DNA from: Cytophagales bacterium
GTDB taxonomy: Bacteria > Bacteroidota > Bacteroidia > Cytophagales > Cyclobacteriaceae
Direction of reading: 5' to 3'
DNA: 14,274 nucleotides
Assembly (NCBI GenBank): GCA_020063545.1
Contig: JAGUUF010000038.1
Location: 1 to 14,274, forward strand
Both the position numbers and the translations under genes were made by a program. Position 1 is the stretch's first letter; each line of letters starts with the position of its first letter. Under the pieces are notes generated by a model that saw nothing but the letters and a program-made list of their open reading frames with translations, ran no database searches and had not been told where the DNA came from. This document shows, one piece after another, positions 1 through 7,422 of the stretch.

Positions 1-749
1 AAGAAAACTGCGCACTGCCGCAAGCGCATGTTCACAGTTGGGAAGGCTTTCTGTTCATCAGCCTGCACAAAAACCCCGAACCGTTTGAGGTGCAGATGGA
101 AGCCCTTATCGGAAAGTTTGCCGATTGGAAAATCAGCGAGCTGAAAATCGCCCGGCACATCCGCTACGAACTGAACTGCAACTGGAAACTCATCCTTCAA
201 AATTACCAGGAGTGTTACCACTGCCCGGGTGTTCACCCGTTGCTCAGCCAGCTTACACCGGTAAATTCAGCGCAGCACGATGCCAGCAAGGGCGCGGTGA
301 TAGGCGGATTTATGGACCTGCCTAAAAAACGCGGCAGCATGACCATGACCGGAGAGGCGGCAGCACCGCCCATCTGCAACGTGCATGGCGATGACCTGCA
401 GCGCGTGTATTACTATTCGGTATTTCCCAATATGCTGCTAACGCCACATCCTGATTTTGTGATGTACCATCACATCACTCCCCTGGGCCCCGGTAAAATC
501 ACCAACGACTGCTACTGGCTGTTCCGCCCTGAAATTATTAATGACCCGTCAGCGCAAACAGGAATAAACTCGGCCGTTGAATTCTGGGACTTAACCAACC
601 GGCAAGACTGGCAGGTGTGCGAGCAGATGCAGATAGGAACAAAATCTAAACGGTTCGACAGGGGCTACTACTCAGGCCGGGAGGATATTCTCTACCAGCT
701 CGACCGCGAAGTATTGAAAGCCCTAGGCCATCCCGATCCCGAAGCCTGA
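1..749 (+). CDS. Rieske-type aromatic ring-hydroxylating oxygenase alpha subunit, C-terminal part (5' truncated by window)
   Basis: The frame is open from the window edge (first whole codon at base 3), so the start and the Rieske [2Fe-2S] domain lie outside. About 248 residues are visible. They begin with a W-E-G-F-L-F-I-S-L stretch, typical of the end of the Rieske domain. The catalytic domain follows: N-W-K-L-I-L-Q-N-Y-Q-E-C-Y-H-C-P-G-V-H-P has the two iron-binding histidines (codons at 219 and 234), and Q-D-W-Q-V-C-E supplies the likely third ligand, Asp (codon at 603). In this family the mononuclear iron activates O2 for hydroxylation or demethylation, with electrons from a separate reductase. 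No reductase gene lies downstream; nhaC follows after 60 bases with its own candidate promoter. The E-C-Y-H-C-P-G-V-H-P form resembles the carnitine/betaine/choline oxygenase branch, but the substrate cannot be assigned from this fragment. Family assignment is strong, substrate unknown. Confidence 0.9.
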   Translation, partial: ENCALPQAHVHSWEGFLFISLHKNPEPFEVQMEALIGKFADWKISELKIARHIRYELNCNWKLILQNYQECYHCPGVHPLLSQLTPVNSAQHDASKGAVIGGFMDLPKKRGSMTMTGEAAAPPICNVHGDDLQRVYYYSVFPNMLLTPHPDFVMYHHITPLGPGKITNDCYWLFRPEIINDPSAQTGINSAVEFWDLTNRQDWQVCEQMQIGTKSKRFDRGYYSGREDILYQLDREVLKALGHPDPEA

Positions 750-761
750 ATAATAAAGGAG

Positions 762-791
762 TTTGTGCTTTTGCCTTAATTCCTATCTTGC
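762..791 (+). promoter_or_regulatory. candidate Bacteroidetes-type promoter for nhaC
   Basis: TTTG at 762-765 is followed 18 bases later by TATCTTGC at 784-791, close to the Bacteroidetes -33/-7 consensus (TTTG, 19 bases, TAnnTTTG). The implied transcript would start near 797 and have a leader of about 13 bases before the ATG at 810. The match is imperfect and rests on sequence alone. Confidence 0.4.
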
Positions 792-809
792 CTGAATAAT
801 TGTACCCGC

Positions 810-2267
810 ATGGCACAACCAAAAGAGCCGACACTCCTCCAGGCATTCATCCCCATCGCAATCCTAACGGCTCTCCTGGCAACCAATGTCATCATCTATG
901 AAGCCGATGCAACCGATGGTCCCAACCAGATTGCCCTGCTGCTCGGTGCGGCTGTAGCCGGAATCGTAGCCTGGCGGCTGGGGCGCACCTGGAAAGAAAT
1001 TGAACTCAGCATTGTAAAAAGCATCAGCATGGCTATGGGCGCCATCCTCATCCTGCTTATCATCGGTTCGCTTTCCGGCACGTGGCTCCTCAGCGGTATT
1101 GTGCCGGCCATGATCTATTACGGACTTAAAATTCTTAACCCCACCATTTTTTTGTTTGCGGCCTGTGTGGTGTGCAGCATTGTTTCGCTGGCTACCGGAA
1201 GCTCGTGGGGCACCATTGCCACCATCGGCATTGCCCTGCTCGGCATCGGGCAGGCGTTGGGCATTCCCATCGGGGTTATTGGGGGAGCGATTATCTCTGG
1301 CGCTTATTTTGGCGATAAGATTTCGCCCTTATCGGATACTACTAACCTGGCACCGGCCATGGCCGGAACGGATTTGTTCACCCACATCCGGTACATGATG
1401 TACACCACCATACCTACACTCACCATTACCCTAATCATCTTCCTGGTGTGGGGTTTCACCTTCGATACCACACCATCCGAAGCGCAGGATGCCCTCGTGC
1501 TTAAAGCCATTGACGATGCCTTCAACCTCAACCCGGTATTATTTGTTGTGCCCGCGCTGGTTATCATTATGATTGTGCGCAAAGTGCCTGCAACACCCGC
1601 CCTGCTGGCAGGTGCATTGCTTGGAGGCGTGTGTGCAGTTGTCTTTCAACCGCACATCATTAACCAGGTTTCGGGCATTCACGATAATTTTCTGAAATCG
1701 TCATTCCTGGCGGTGATGAATGCCATGAGCACGGGCATACAACTCTCAACCGATAACGACATGGTTAGCGAACTGCTGAAAGCCCGGGGCATGGCCGGCA
1801 TGCTTAACACCGTGTGGCTGATTTTGTGCGCCATGGTTTTTGGCGGAGTGATGGAAGCCGGGGGCATGCTGAAACGCATTGCCGATGAAATCATCCGGTT
1901 TGCCAAATCGGTGGGCTCACTGGTGGGGTCAACAGCCGCTACCTGCGTGTTCTTCAACCTTACCGCGTCCGACCAGTACATGGCCATTGCCGTGCCCGGC
2001 CGCATGTATGCCGATACGTATAAGAAACGCGGGTTAAAACCCGAAGTGCTGAGCCGCACCCTCGAAGACAGCGGAACGGTAACCTCGGTGCTCATTCCCT
2101 GGAACACCTGCGGGGCAACCCAGGCAACGGTGCTGGGCATTGCCACCATCACATACCTGCCCTTTTGTTTCTTCAACATCATCAGCCCGTTTATGACGGT
2201 GTTTATGGCCTACGCGAACATTAAAATCAGGAGAATTGCAGATGACAGCAAAACCGACCAGCCATAA
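810..2267 (+). CDS. nhaC: Na+/H+ antiporter, NhaC family
   Basis: This 485-residue inner-membrane protein has roughly a dozen hydrophobic segments. It belongs to the NhaC family, which exchanges cytoplasmic Na+ for external H+ and supports pH and sodium homeostasis. The family signature is G-A-Y-F-G-D-K-I-S-P-L-S-D-T-T-N-L-A-P-A at residues 164-183. A second conserved block, D-S-G-T-V-T-S-V-L-I-P-W-N-T-C-G-A, lies near residues 420-436. Polar residues within membrane segments (D175, D315, D388) are candidates for ion handling. The length is normal for the family. The ATG at 810 has no clear Shine-Dalgarno but sits just after a candidate promoter. The 3' end overlaps the start of the exonuclease gene by 26 bases, so the two are probably co-transcribed and translationally coupled. 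Some NhaC-family members exchange organic acids instead (for example malate/lactate in Bacillus), so the exact substrate is inferred. Confidence 0.92.
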   Translation: MAQPKEPTLLQAFIPIAILTALLATNVIIYEADATDGPNQIALLLGAAVAGIVAWRLGRTWKEIELSIVKSISMAMGAILILLIIGSLSGTWLLSGIVPAMIYYGLKILNPTIFLFAACVVCSIVSLATGSSWGTIATIGIALLGIGQALGIPIGVIGGAIISGAYFGDKISPLSDTTNLAPAMAGTDLFTHIRYMMYTTIPTLTITLIIFLVWGFTFDTTPSEAQDALVLKAIDDAFNLNPVLFVVPALVIIMIVRKVPATPALLAGALLGGVCAVVFQPHIINQVSGIHDNFLKSSFLAVMNAMSTGIQLSTDNDMVSELLKARGMAGMLNTVWLILCAMVFGGVMEAGGMLKRIADEIIRFAKSVGSLVGSTAATCVFFNLTASDQYMAIAVPGRMYADTYKKRGLKPEVLSRTLEDSGTVTSVLIPWNTCGATQATVLGIATITYLPFCFFNIISPFMTVFMAYANIKIRRIADDSKTDQP

Positions 2268-2835
2268 GACCACCATCGACCACAGCGAAATACAAACCCT
2301 GCCGCTGCGTGCTTTTGACGGAAAAATTGTGGTAGTGCAGGAGCCGGCCAAGGTGGTGCGTGCTATTGATGAGATTAACGAACATGCCGTTGCCGGGTTC
2401 GACACCGAAACGCGCCCTGCGTTTGTAAAAGGCCAGCGCTACAACGTGGCGTTGATGCAACTGGCGCTGCCGCATAAAGTTTTTCTGATTCGCCTGCAGG
2501 CAACCGGACTAACCCCTGAGCTGATCCACTACCTGCAGGATAAAGAAAAACTAAAAGTGGGGCTTGCCCTGCGCGATGACCTCATCGCATTGCAGCGGTT
2601 ACAGCGCTTTAAGCCCGATGGATTCCTGGAACTTACCCACCTTACCCGTAAAGCCGGCTACGAAGCCGAGAGTATAAAAAAGCTCACCGCCCTGCTGCTG
2701 GGTTTTCGGATTTCGAAAGGAGCACAAACCTCAAACTGGGAGGCCCCCACCCTCACCCAAAAGCAACTGCAATATGCGGCCACCGATGCGTGGGTGTGTT
2801 TGGAGATGTATAAAAAGCTTAATGTATTTACATAG
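2242..2835 (+). CDS. DEDDy-type 3'-5' exonuclease domain protein (RNase D-like)
   Basis: This 197-residue cytoplasmic protein consists of a single RNase D/WRN-type exonuclease domain. It would remove nucleotides from nucleic acid 3' ends using two metal ions. ExoI is F-D-T-E-T (D54, E56), ExoII is K-V-G-L-A-L-R-D-D-L (D113), and ExoIII is Y-A-A-T-D (Y178, D182), so all catalytic residues of the DEDDy class are present. There is no HRDC domain, unlike enterobacterial RNase D (about 370 residues), so it is a short family member and RNA versus DNA preference is unknown. I chose the ATG at 2242 because AGGAG at 2229-2233 lies 8 bases upstream; an in-frame TTG at 2236 is the alternative. The start lies inside the 3' end of nhaC, which implies translational coupling, although no functional link between the two is obvious. 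Confidence 0.88.
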   Translation: MTAKPTSHKTTIDHSEIQTLPLRAFDGKIVVVQEPAKVVRAIDEINEHAVAGFDTETRPAFVKGQRYNVALMQLALPHKVFLIRLQATGLTPELIHYLQDKEKLKVGLALRDDLIALQRLQRFKPDGFLELTHLTRKAGYEAESIKKLTALLLGFRISKGAQTSNWEAPTLTQKQLQYAATDAWVCLEMYKKLNVFT

Positions 2836-2875
2836 TTTTATAAGTTGAGTTAAATACAAGCATTGAATCACTCAG

Positions 2876-2894
2876 GATTATTTTACAAATAATC
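2876..2894. repeat. perfect AT-rich inverted repeat between exonuclease and propeller genes
   Basis: GATTATTT (2876-2883) and AAATAATC (2887-2894) are perfect reverse complements separated by three bases. It sits 40 bases after the exonuclease stop and about 60 bases before the next start. It lacks the GC-rich stem and U-run of a standard intrinsic terminator. It could be a weak transcript-end hairpin, an operator for the next gene, or chance in AT-rich DNA. The rest of the 121-base gap (2836-2956) shows no convincing promoter. Confidence 0.35.
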
Positions 2895-2956
2895 TGCGAA
2901 CAATAAAAAATGCTATACTGTTTGCCGAGAACCTTCATAAATAATAAATTTATTCC

Positions 2957-4606
2957 GTGAATAAAATTTCAATTATCGTTGTTGCATTGGTCTCTTGTTT
3001 CAGTGTTGCACTGAGTCAAGGAGATAAAAGGAGTAAAATGCAAACACTCGTTGAGCGTGGCGACTCCTTGAATGGAATGCGGGTAGGTATGTGGGATTAC
3101 TTTGATCACCCCCGTCAACTTAGTCTTAGAATCGATTACGATAAAGGAAAGTTAGTCTTTATTCGGCCCGATACCTCGCATTTCTATGTACGTGATGGGG
3201 AACAATGGGTGCCCCGTAAATTAGCAATTCCATGTCGATTTAATGGTTCAATTTCAAGTCTGATTGACCACTACGACCAATTTAGTATTCCATATGAAAT
3301 GGTTTTGGAGAAAAAGTATTTTTCAAGCTGGTTAACATTTCAAGTTGAACCAAACGGGATTGCAACTAATCCTGAAGTGCATAATGATCCGGGTTATGGA
3401 CTAAAAGATGAGATACTTGCACTATTCTTCAGTGCCCCTAATTACTGGATACCTGGAAGAGACGGGGCAGGAAAGTTTGTTACTTGCCGAATGGGGATTC
3501 GCTTTGACTTTTGTACAACTTGTGAAAGTAATCCTCCATTCCCCCTAAAAATTCTTTTCACAGGCATAAATCCGGCACGTAAAGGTCCATGGGAGGACTC
3601 ATCGCCTTCATTTGTCTTTTCGCCCGATAATAATAAACTTATGATTATGCCCTCGAAACTAGATGCTAGTTCTCCAAATGAAAGAGCGCTAATTATTGAC
3701 CTGCAGTCAAAGGCGATACAGCCAGTCCCCTTTGACCACTCTGGTAATTCATGGTGGCTCAATAATGAGCAGATTTTATTCATGCCAAAGTACTATAACC
3801 GAACCCCCAATGTGCTCGCAATTTTGGAGTTGCCTACTAATAAAATCACTTTCCTTAGTGATTCTACAACATTTTCCCATCGGCTTTCAGCTGATCGAAA
3901 AAAATTGGCTTACATAACTTCTAGTAATGGTCTATACACACTATACTTCAGCGATCTTTCAACAGGTACCAGTAATAAGATTCTGCAAACTGATAAATTA
4001 TTTACACTGGAAAGTTGGTCACCGGATGGCAGATTCCTTATGATGCAAATACCGGAAGGCAGCTTTATAAAATATCTTATTGTTAACCACGAATCAGGAG
4101 AAACAATACAATTGCCTTTAATGAATGCCCGTTTTTGTGGTTGGTCGTTGGATGGTAGCCGCGTCTACCAGTATAAAAGTACATCAAATGAATACACCAG
4201 TTTCAGTGAAAGAGAAAGACCAACACAATACGATGGAATCGTGCAAATTCAAACAATTAAGACAACACAATACGAACCGATATTTGAATTGTTTGAAACC
4301 AATTTTCTTTCAGGAACATTACCCCAAAATCTGTTTAAGAAAAGTAAAAATATAACCATTAGGTACTCAGCCTCAACTAACCGATTTCTTTTAGTCATGG
4401 ACAATAGTGCTTACCTTTTGGAAAATTACTCAAAAGCAAAGCCTATAAAAATCATAGAAAAGTGCTCGCTTGCAGAATGGAGTAATGATGGCAACCTTAT
4501 CGCATACCAAAATTCTAAGGATAAGAAGTTATATCTATACACCGTAGCTACCGAACAAACTGAAGGCTTGACTACTGTATCTGACAAAATCCTTCTGAAA
4601 AGATAA
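2957..4606 (+). CDS. secreted composite protein: MORN-like segment, TonB-C-like domain and PD40/TolB-like beta-propeller
   Basis: 549 residues starting with GTG at 2957; no better in-frame start is evident because the signal peptide begins there. Residues 1-20 form a signal peptide (M-N-K-I-S-I-I-V-V-A-L-V-S-C...). L-V-S-C at 12-15 could be a lipobox, so an exported lipoprotein is also possible. Residues about 38-66 (N-G-M-R-V-G-M-W-D-Y-F...Y-D-K-G-K-L) look like a MORN/YwqK-type repeat. Residues about 92-186 resemble the Bacteroidetes TonB C-terminal domain: L-T-F-Q-V-E-P-N-G-I, then a G-L-K-D-E-I helix, W-I-P-G and I-R-F-D-F. Residues about 205-540 hold propeller blades marked by F-S-P-D-N-N-K-L, L-S-A-D-R-K-K-L, W-S-P-D-G-R-F, W-S-L-D-G-S-R and W-S-N-D-G-N-L. 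It lacks the N-terminal anchor and proline-rich linker of a true TonB. The gene is much more AT-rich than its neighbours. Likely periplasmic or outer-membrane-associated; function unknown. Confidence 0.8.
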   Translation: MNKISIIVVALVSCFSVALSQGDKRSKMQTLVERGDSLNGMRVGMWDYFDHPRQLSLRIDYDKGKLVFIRPDTSHFYVRDGEQWVPRKLAIPCRFNGSISSLIDHYDQFSIPYEMVLEKKYFSSWLTFQVEPNGIATNPEVHNDPGYGLKDEILALFFSAPNYWIPGRDGAGKFVTCRMGIRFDFCTTCESNPPFPLKILFTGINPARKGPWEDSSPSFVFSPDNNKLMIMPSKLDASSPNERALIIDLQSKAIQPVPFDHSGNSWWLNNEQILFMPKYYNRTPNVLAILELPTNKITFLSDSTTFSHRLSADRKKLAYITSSNGLYTLYFSDLSTGTSNKILQTDKLFTLESWSPDGRFLMMQIPEGSFIKYLIVNHESGETIQLPLMNARFCGWSLDGSRVYQYKSTSNEYTSFSERERPTQYDGIVQIQTIKTTQYEPIFELFETNFLSGTLPQNLFKKSKNITIRYSASTNRFLLVMDNSAYLLENYSKAKPIKIIEKCSLAEWSNDGNLIAYQNSKDKKLYLYTVATEQTEGLTTVSDKILLKR

Positions 4607-4651
4607 AGCCCTTCCAGCCTGGCAGTCGTTCACCATGTTAAAGATCGTTTA

Positions 4652-5878
4652 CTACCGTAGCACAGGCACGTTACGCTTCAAACTTCTCCGCGCCAGTACC
4701 GTGCTGATAACCGCCAGCACTGCGCCAAACACCATGGCCACTTCAGGAAAATAAACCGGAGCGGCACGCCCCGTAAAGTAGGCAAACAACACGCTGTTCA
4801 TTACAAACGGTCCGATGATGGAACATAAACTCATCAGGCTGGTAAAGCCGCCTTGCAGTTCGCCCTGCTCATTCGGTGGAATAATGGTTGACATAATACC
4901 CTGCAAGGCCGGCCCGGCAATCCCGCCAAGGCAGTACACCACGGTAAAGGCATACATCATCCAGCCCTGCGAGGCTGACGCATATAAAATAAAACCGGCC
5001 GCCTGCAAACCAAGTCCTACATACACGCTTCGCTTTTGCCCAAGGGCAGGAATAATGAGGCGGATAAGCCAGCCCGAAACAATGGCATACACAAAACCCA
5101 CCACGCCAAGCGATATGCCGATGTCGGATTCCTTCCAGCCAAATTTTTCAATGGTGTAGTACGACCAGTTGCTTTGCACGGCATGTGCCGCGATGTAGAG
5201 GAAAGCCAACGATATAAACAACCCGCGGATTACCGGAAAGCGAAACAAACTCTTCAGCGTTCCCAGCGGGTTAGCGCGCTTCCAGCTAAACGGCCTGCGG
5301 TTTTCGGGCTCCAACGATTCAGGCAGAATAAAAAATCCGTAAAGCCAGTTCAGAAATGTAAGACCTGCGGTAACCAAAAACGGTACACGTGTACCCAGGC
5401 CACCCAACAGCCCGCCAATTACCGGGCCGATGATAAAGCCCAGCCCGAAGGCAGCCCCGATGATGCCGAAATTCTGCGAGCGCTTTTCCGGTGTGCTGAT
5501 GTCGGCAATGTAAGCACCTGCCGTGGTAAAGCTGGCTCCCATAATGCCGGCAATCGCACGGCCTAAGAACAGCCAGCCCAGCGTAGGGGCAAATGCGAGG
5601 AACAGGTAGTCGATACCAAAACCAAATAACGAAGCCAGCAATACCGGCCTGCGGCCAAACCGGTCGCTCAGGGCACCAACAACAGGTGCGCATGCAAACT
5701 GCATGATGGCATACGTGCTGATAAGCCAGCCTCCGTATTTTGAAGCATCGCTCAGCGTGCCCCCTGAAAGTTCCTGGATGAGGCGCGGCATTACCGGGAT
5801 GATGATACCCCAGCCGGTTACATCAATTAACAGCGTAACGAAAATGAAGCCGAGGGCGGGCTTCCGCGATAGTGGCAT
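4652..5878 (-). CDS. MFS transporter, TCR/Tet (TetA-like) drug:H+ antiporter family
   Basis: This 408-residue inner-membrane protein has about 12 predicted membrane segments. Motif A in the 2-3 loop is G-A-L-S-D-R-F-G-R-R-P-V (residues 68-79). A motif B-like stretch, L-G-R-A-I-A-G-I-M-G-A-S, lies at 105-116. Motif C, G-A-A-F-G-L-G-F-I-I-G-P-V-I-G-G-L-L-G (141-159), is typical of drug:H+ antiporters. The first helix, L-L-I-D-V-T-G-W-G-I-I-I-P-V-M-P, matches the TetA branch. Proteins of this branch expel tetracyclines or other hydrophobic compounds with proton influx, but chromosomal Bacteroidetes members are widespread and mostly uncharacterised, so resistance should not be assumed. Its ATG follows the stop of the IMPACT-family gene by 10 bases, so the two probably form an operon. 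It converges on the propeller gene across only 45 bases, with no clear terminator visible. Confidence 0.88.
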   Translation of the reverse strand: MPLSRKPALGFIFVTLLIDVTGWGIIIPVMPRLIQELSGGTLSDASKYGGWLISTYAIMQFACAPVVGALSDRFGRRPVLLASLFGFGIDYLFLAFAPTLGWLFLGRAIAGIMGASFTTAGAYIADISTPEKRSQNFGIIGAAFGLGFIIGPVIGGLLGGLGTRVPFLVTAGLTFLNWLYGFFILPESLEPENRRPFSWKRANPLGTLKSLFRFPVIRGLFISLAFLYIAAHAVQSNWSYYTIEKFGWKESDIGISLGVVGFVYAIVSGWLIRLIIPALGQKRSVYVGLGLQAAGFILYASASQGWMMYAFTVVYCLGGIAGPALQGIMSTIIPPNEQGELQGGFTSLMSLCSIIGPFVMNSVLFAYFTGRAAPVYFPEVAMVFGAVLAVISTVLARRSLKRNVPVLR

Positions 5879-5888
5879 ATTTTTTTTG

Positions 5889-6551
5889 TCAAGTTAACGG
5901 AATTTCTTCCACCGTAACACCCTTATGCATTAACTGGTCAGCCAGTTGCTTAAACCGGCTACTATACCGAAGCATCACTTCAATATCTAACCAGCACCGG
6001 CTATCATGTTGTTGTGCAATAACGTGTGCCTGCACCTGCTTTACCAGTTTCATAATGTCGGCAGTTTGCTGATACGTGTACTGCAACCGGAACAGTTGCA
6101 TCACCTCCTCTTCCACAACAACGGCATTTTCTAAAGCCAGCGATGCAGCCGTACGGTAGGCAGCTATCAACCCGCCCATACCCAGTTTTACTCCGCCAAA
6201 ATACCGCACCACCACAATAAGGATATTGGTCAGGTTACGCGAACGGATCTGCCCCAGTATCGGATCGCCTGCCGAATGGCTGGGTTCTCCGTCATCAAAC
6301 GCGCGAAAGCGATTTTTTTCGGCTCCCAGCACCCAGGCATAGCAAATATGGCGGGCATCAAAATATTCCTTTTTCAGACCTTCAAGCTTCTCCTTAATCC
6401 GTGCTTCATCCTTCACCGGATAGGCAAAAGCCAGGAATTTGCTGCCTTTTTCACGGTAAATGGCTTTCGAAGGACTACCAACAGTACGAAAAGAAAATTC
6501 AGGCACGTAACGATTAAGCGGATTTTTGCGTCTTAAGGAAAGCAAATTCAT
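5889..6551 (-). CDS. YigZ/IMPACT family protein (UPF0029, DUF1949)
   Basis: About 220 residues. The N-terminal UPF0029 domain carries the family signature R-A-F-D-D-G-E-P-S-H-S-A-G-D-P-I-L (residues about 83-99) and the V-R-Y-F-G-G-V-K-L-G-M-G-G-L block (115-128). The last 60 or so residues fit the DUF1949 domain. Relatives include E. coli YigZ and eukaryotic IMPACT, which is linked to translational control through GCN1/GCN2. The bacterial role is unsettled. I gave the ATG at 6551. A GTG at 6506 would give 205 residues beginning M-P-E-F-S-F-R-T-V, closer to the usual family length, so residues 1-15 may not be translated. A TTG at 6563 is less likely. It is transcribed divergently from the GIN-domain gene and is first in an apparent operon with the TetA-like transporter. 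Confidence 0.9.
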   Translation of the reverse strand: MNLLSLRRKNPLNRYVPEFSFRTVGSPSKAIYREKGSKFLAFAYPVKDEARIKEKLEGLKKEYFDARHICYAWVLGAEKNRFRAFDDGEPSHSAGDPILGQIRSRNLTNILIVVVRYFGGVKLGMGGLIAAYRTAASLALENAVVVEEEVMQLFRLQYTYQQTADIMKLVKQVQAHVIAQQHDSRCWLDIEVMLRYSSRFKQLADQLMHKGVTVEEIPLT

Positions 6552-6609
6552 GCCGCCATGCAACCTTCAGCGGTGTGGTTTAGTCTGTTTGTGCATAAAC
6601 CTTAATCCC

Positions 6610-7422
6610 ATGAAAAACCTTATCCTTCCGTTTCTGCTATTTATTTCCTTAACAGGATTATCACAGCAGCGTCAAACCGTAACGGTACCCACTTTTACCA
6701 AAATAGGCTTTGGCGTTCCTGGTAAGGCCTATGTGCGCCAGGGCAATACTCAAAAAGTTGAACTGGAGGGCACCCGCGATGCACTCGACAGAATAGAAGC
6801 ATCCGTGGAAGGCAACAAACTGGTTATCCGCTCAAAAGAAAAATGGTTTAACTGGAACTGGACCGATAACGACAGGATAAACGTTTACATTACCGTTAAA
6901 GAAATTGAGGGTCTGAGCGTGAGCGGGTCAGGCGATATGGTTGTTGAAAACCGCATCCAATGCAAGGCCCTGAAGCTGAATGTAAGCGGTTCGGGATCGC
7001 TGAAGGTGGAAACCGATGCGGGCGATACGGAAGCGAACGTAAGCGGCTCGGGCGGCATGATTGTTCGCGGCAACCTCGCCTCCTTCAGCAGCGACATCAG
7101 CGGCTCAGGCAAAATTGAAATGAATGCCAGCGTTTCGGGTATGGCTTCTTTTGAAATTTCAGGATCGGGCAAGGCCGTTGCCACCGGCAAATCCTCAACT
7201 GTGGATGTGGATATTTCCGGCTCGGGCAAAGTGCTGGCGGCCGACCTGGAAACCGGTAAGTGCCGGGTGCGGATCAGCGGCTCGGGCTCTGTTGAAATTA
7301 ATGTGAAGGATGAACTGGATGCCAAAATCTCCGGCAGCGGTGATGTGCGCTACCGCGGAAACCCCGCCCACGTAAACGCACACAGCAGTGGAAGCGGGTC
7401 GGTTAAAAAATTAAATATGTAA
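6610..7422 (+). CDS. secreted GIN-domain (DUF2807) protein with nine SGSG rungs
   Basis: 270 residues. The ATG at 6610 is chosen because it starts a clean signal peptide (M-K-N-L-I-L-P-F-L-L-F-I-S-L-T-G-L-S, cleavage near residue 18); the open frame extends further upstream without protein-like sequence. Residues about 30-78 fit the head of the putative auto-transporter adhesin (GIN) domain, with V-E-L-E-G-T-R-D-A-L-D-R-I and N-K-L-V-I-R-S. From residue 105 on, S-G-S-G recurs nine times (105, 126, 145, 164, 184, 203, 223, 241, 260), almost always flanked by alternating hydrophobic residues. The 18-21 residue period is what a stacked beta-helix would show. Synonymous codons differ between copies, so the repeats are old. 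The family is abundant in Bacteroidetes and exported; adhesin is its database name, not a demonstrated role. Its TAA abuts the TAG of the convergent gene. Confidence 0.9.
   Translation: MKNLILPFLLFISLTGLSQQRQTVTVPTFTKIGFGVPGKAYVRQGNTQKVELEGTRDALDRIEASVEGNKLVIRSKEKWFNWNWTDNDRINVYITVKEIEGLSVSGSGDMVVENRIQCKALKLNVSGSGSLKVETDAGDTEANVSGSGGMIVRGNLASFSSDISGSGKIEMNASVSGMASFEISGSGKAVATGKSSTVDVDISGSGKVLAADLETGKCRVRISGSGSVEINVKDELDAKISGSGDVRYRGNPAHVNAHSSGSGSVKKLNM

Noticed and set aside
226..239. Perfect hairpin CGGGTG-TT-CACCCG
   Set aside because: Lies within the codons for the iron-binding C-P-G-V-H-P motif of the oxygenase; the protein constraint explains it and there is no terminator context.
1679..2182. 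Long open frame on the minus strand inside nhaC
   Set aside because: Antisense to a clear NhaC coding sequence, with no signal peptide, domain or start context; it reflects the codon composition of the real gene.
2914..2924. TATACTGTTTG as a promoter -7 box for the propeller gene
   Set aside because: The TA-to-TTTG spacing is three bases instead of two and there is no TTTG at the -33 distance; too weak to annotate.
4652..5878. Reading the TetA-like transporter as a tetracycline-resistance gene
   Set aside because: Only family-level similarity (motifs A and C) is visible. There is no TetR-type repressor or divergent operator next to it, and chromosomal members of this branch are often not resistance genes.
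6885..7325. Minus-strand open frame of 146 codons rich in S, P and E, opposite the GIN repeats
   Set aside because: It is the reverse reading of the SGSG-coding repeats (the repeated P-E-P pattern comes from tcgggctc-type codons) and has no independent support.
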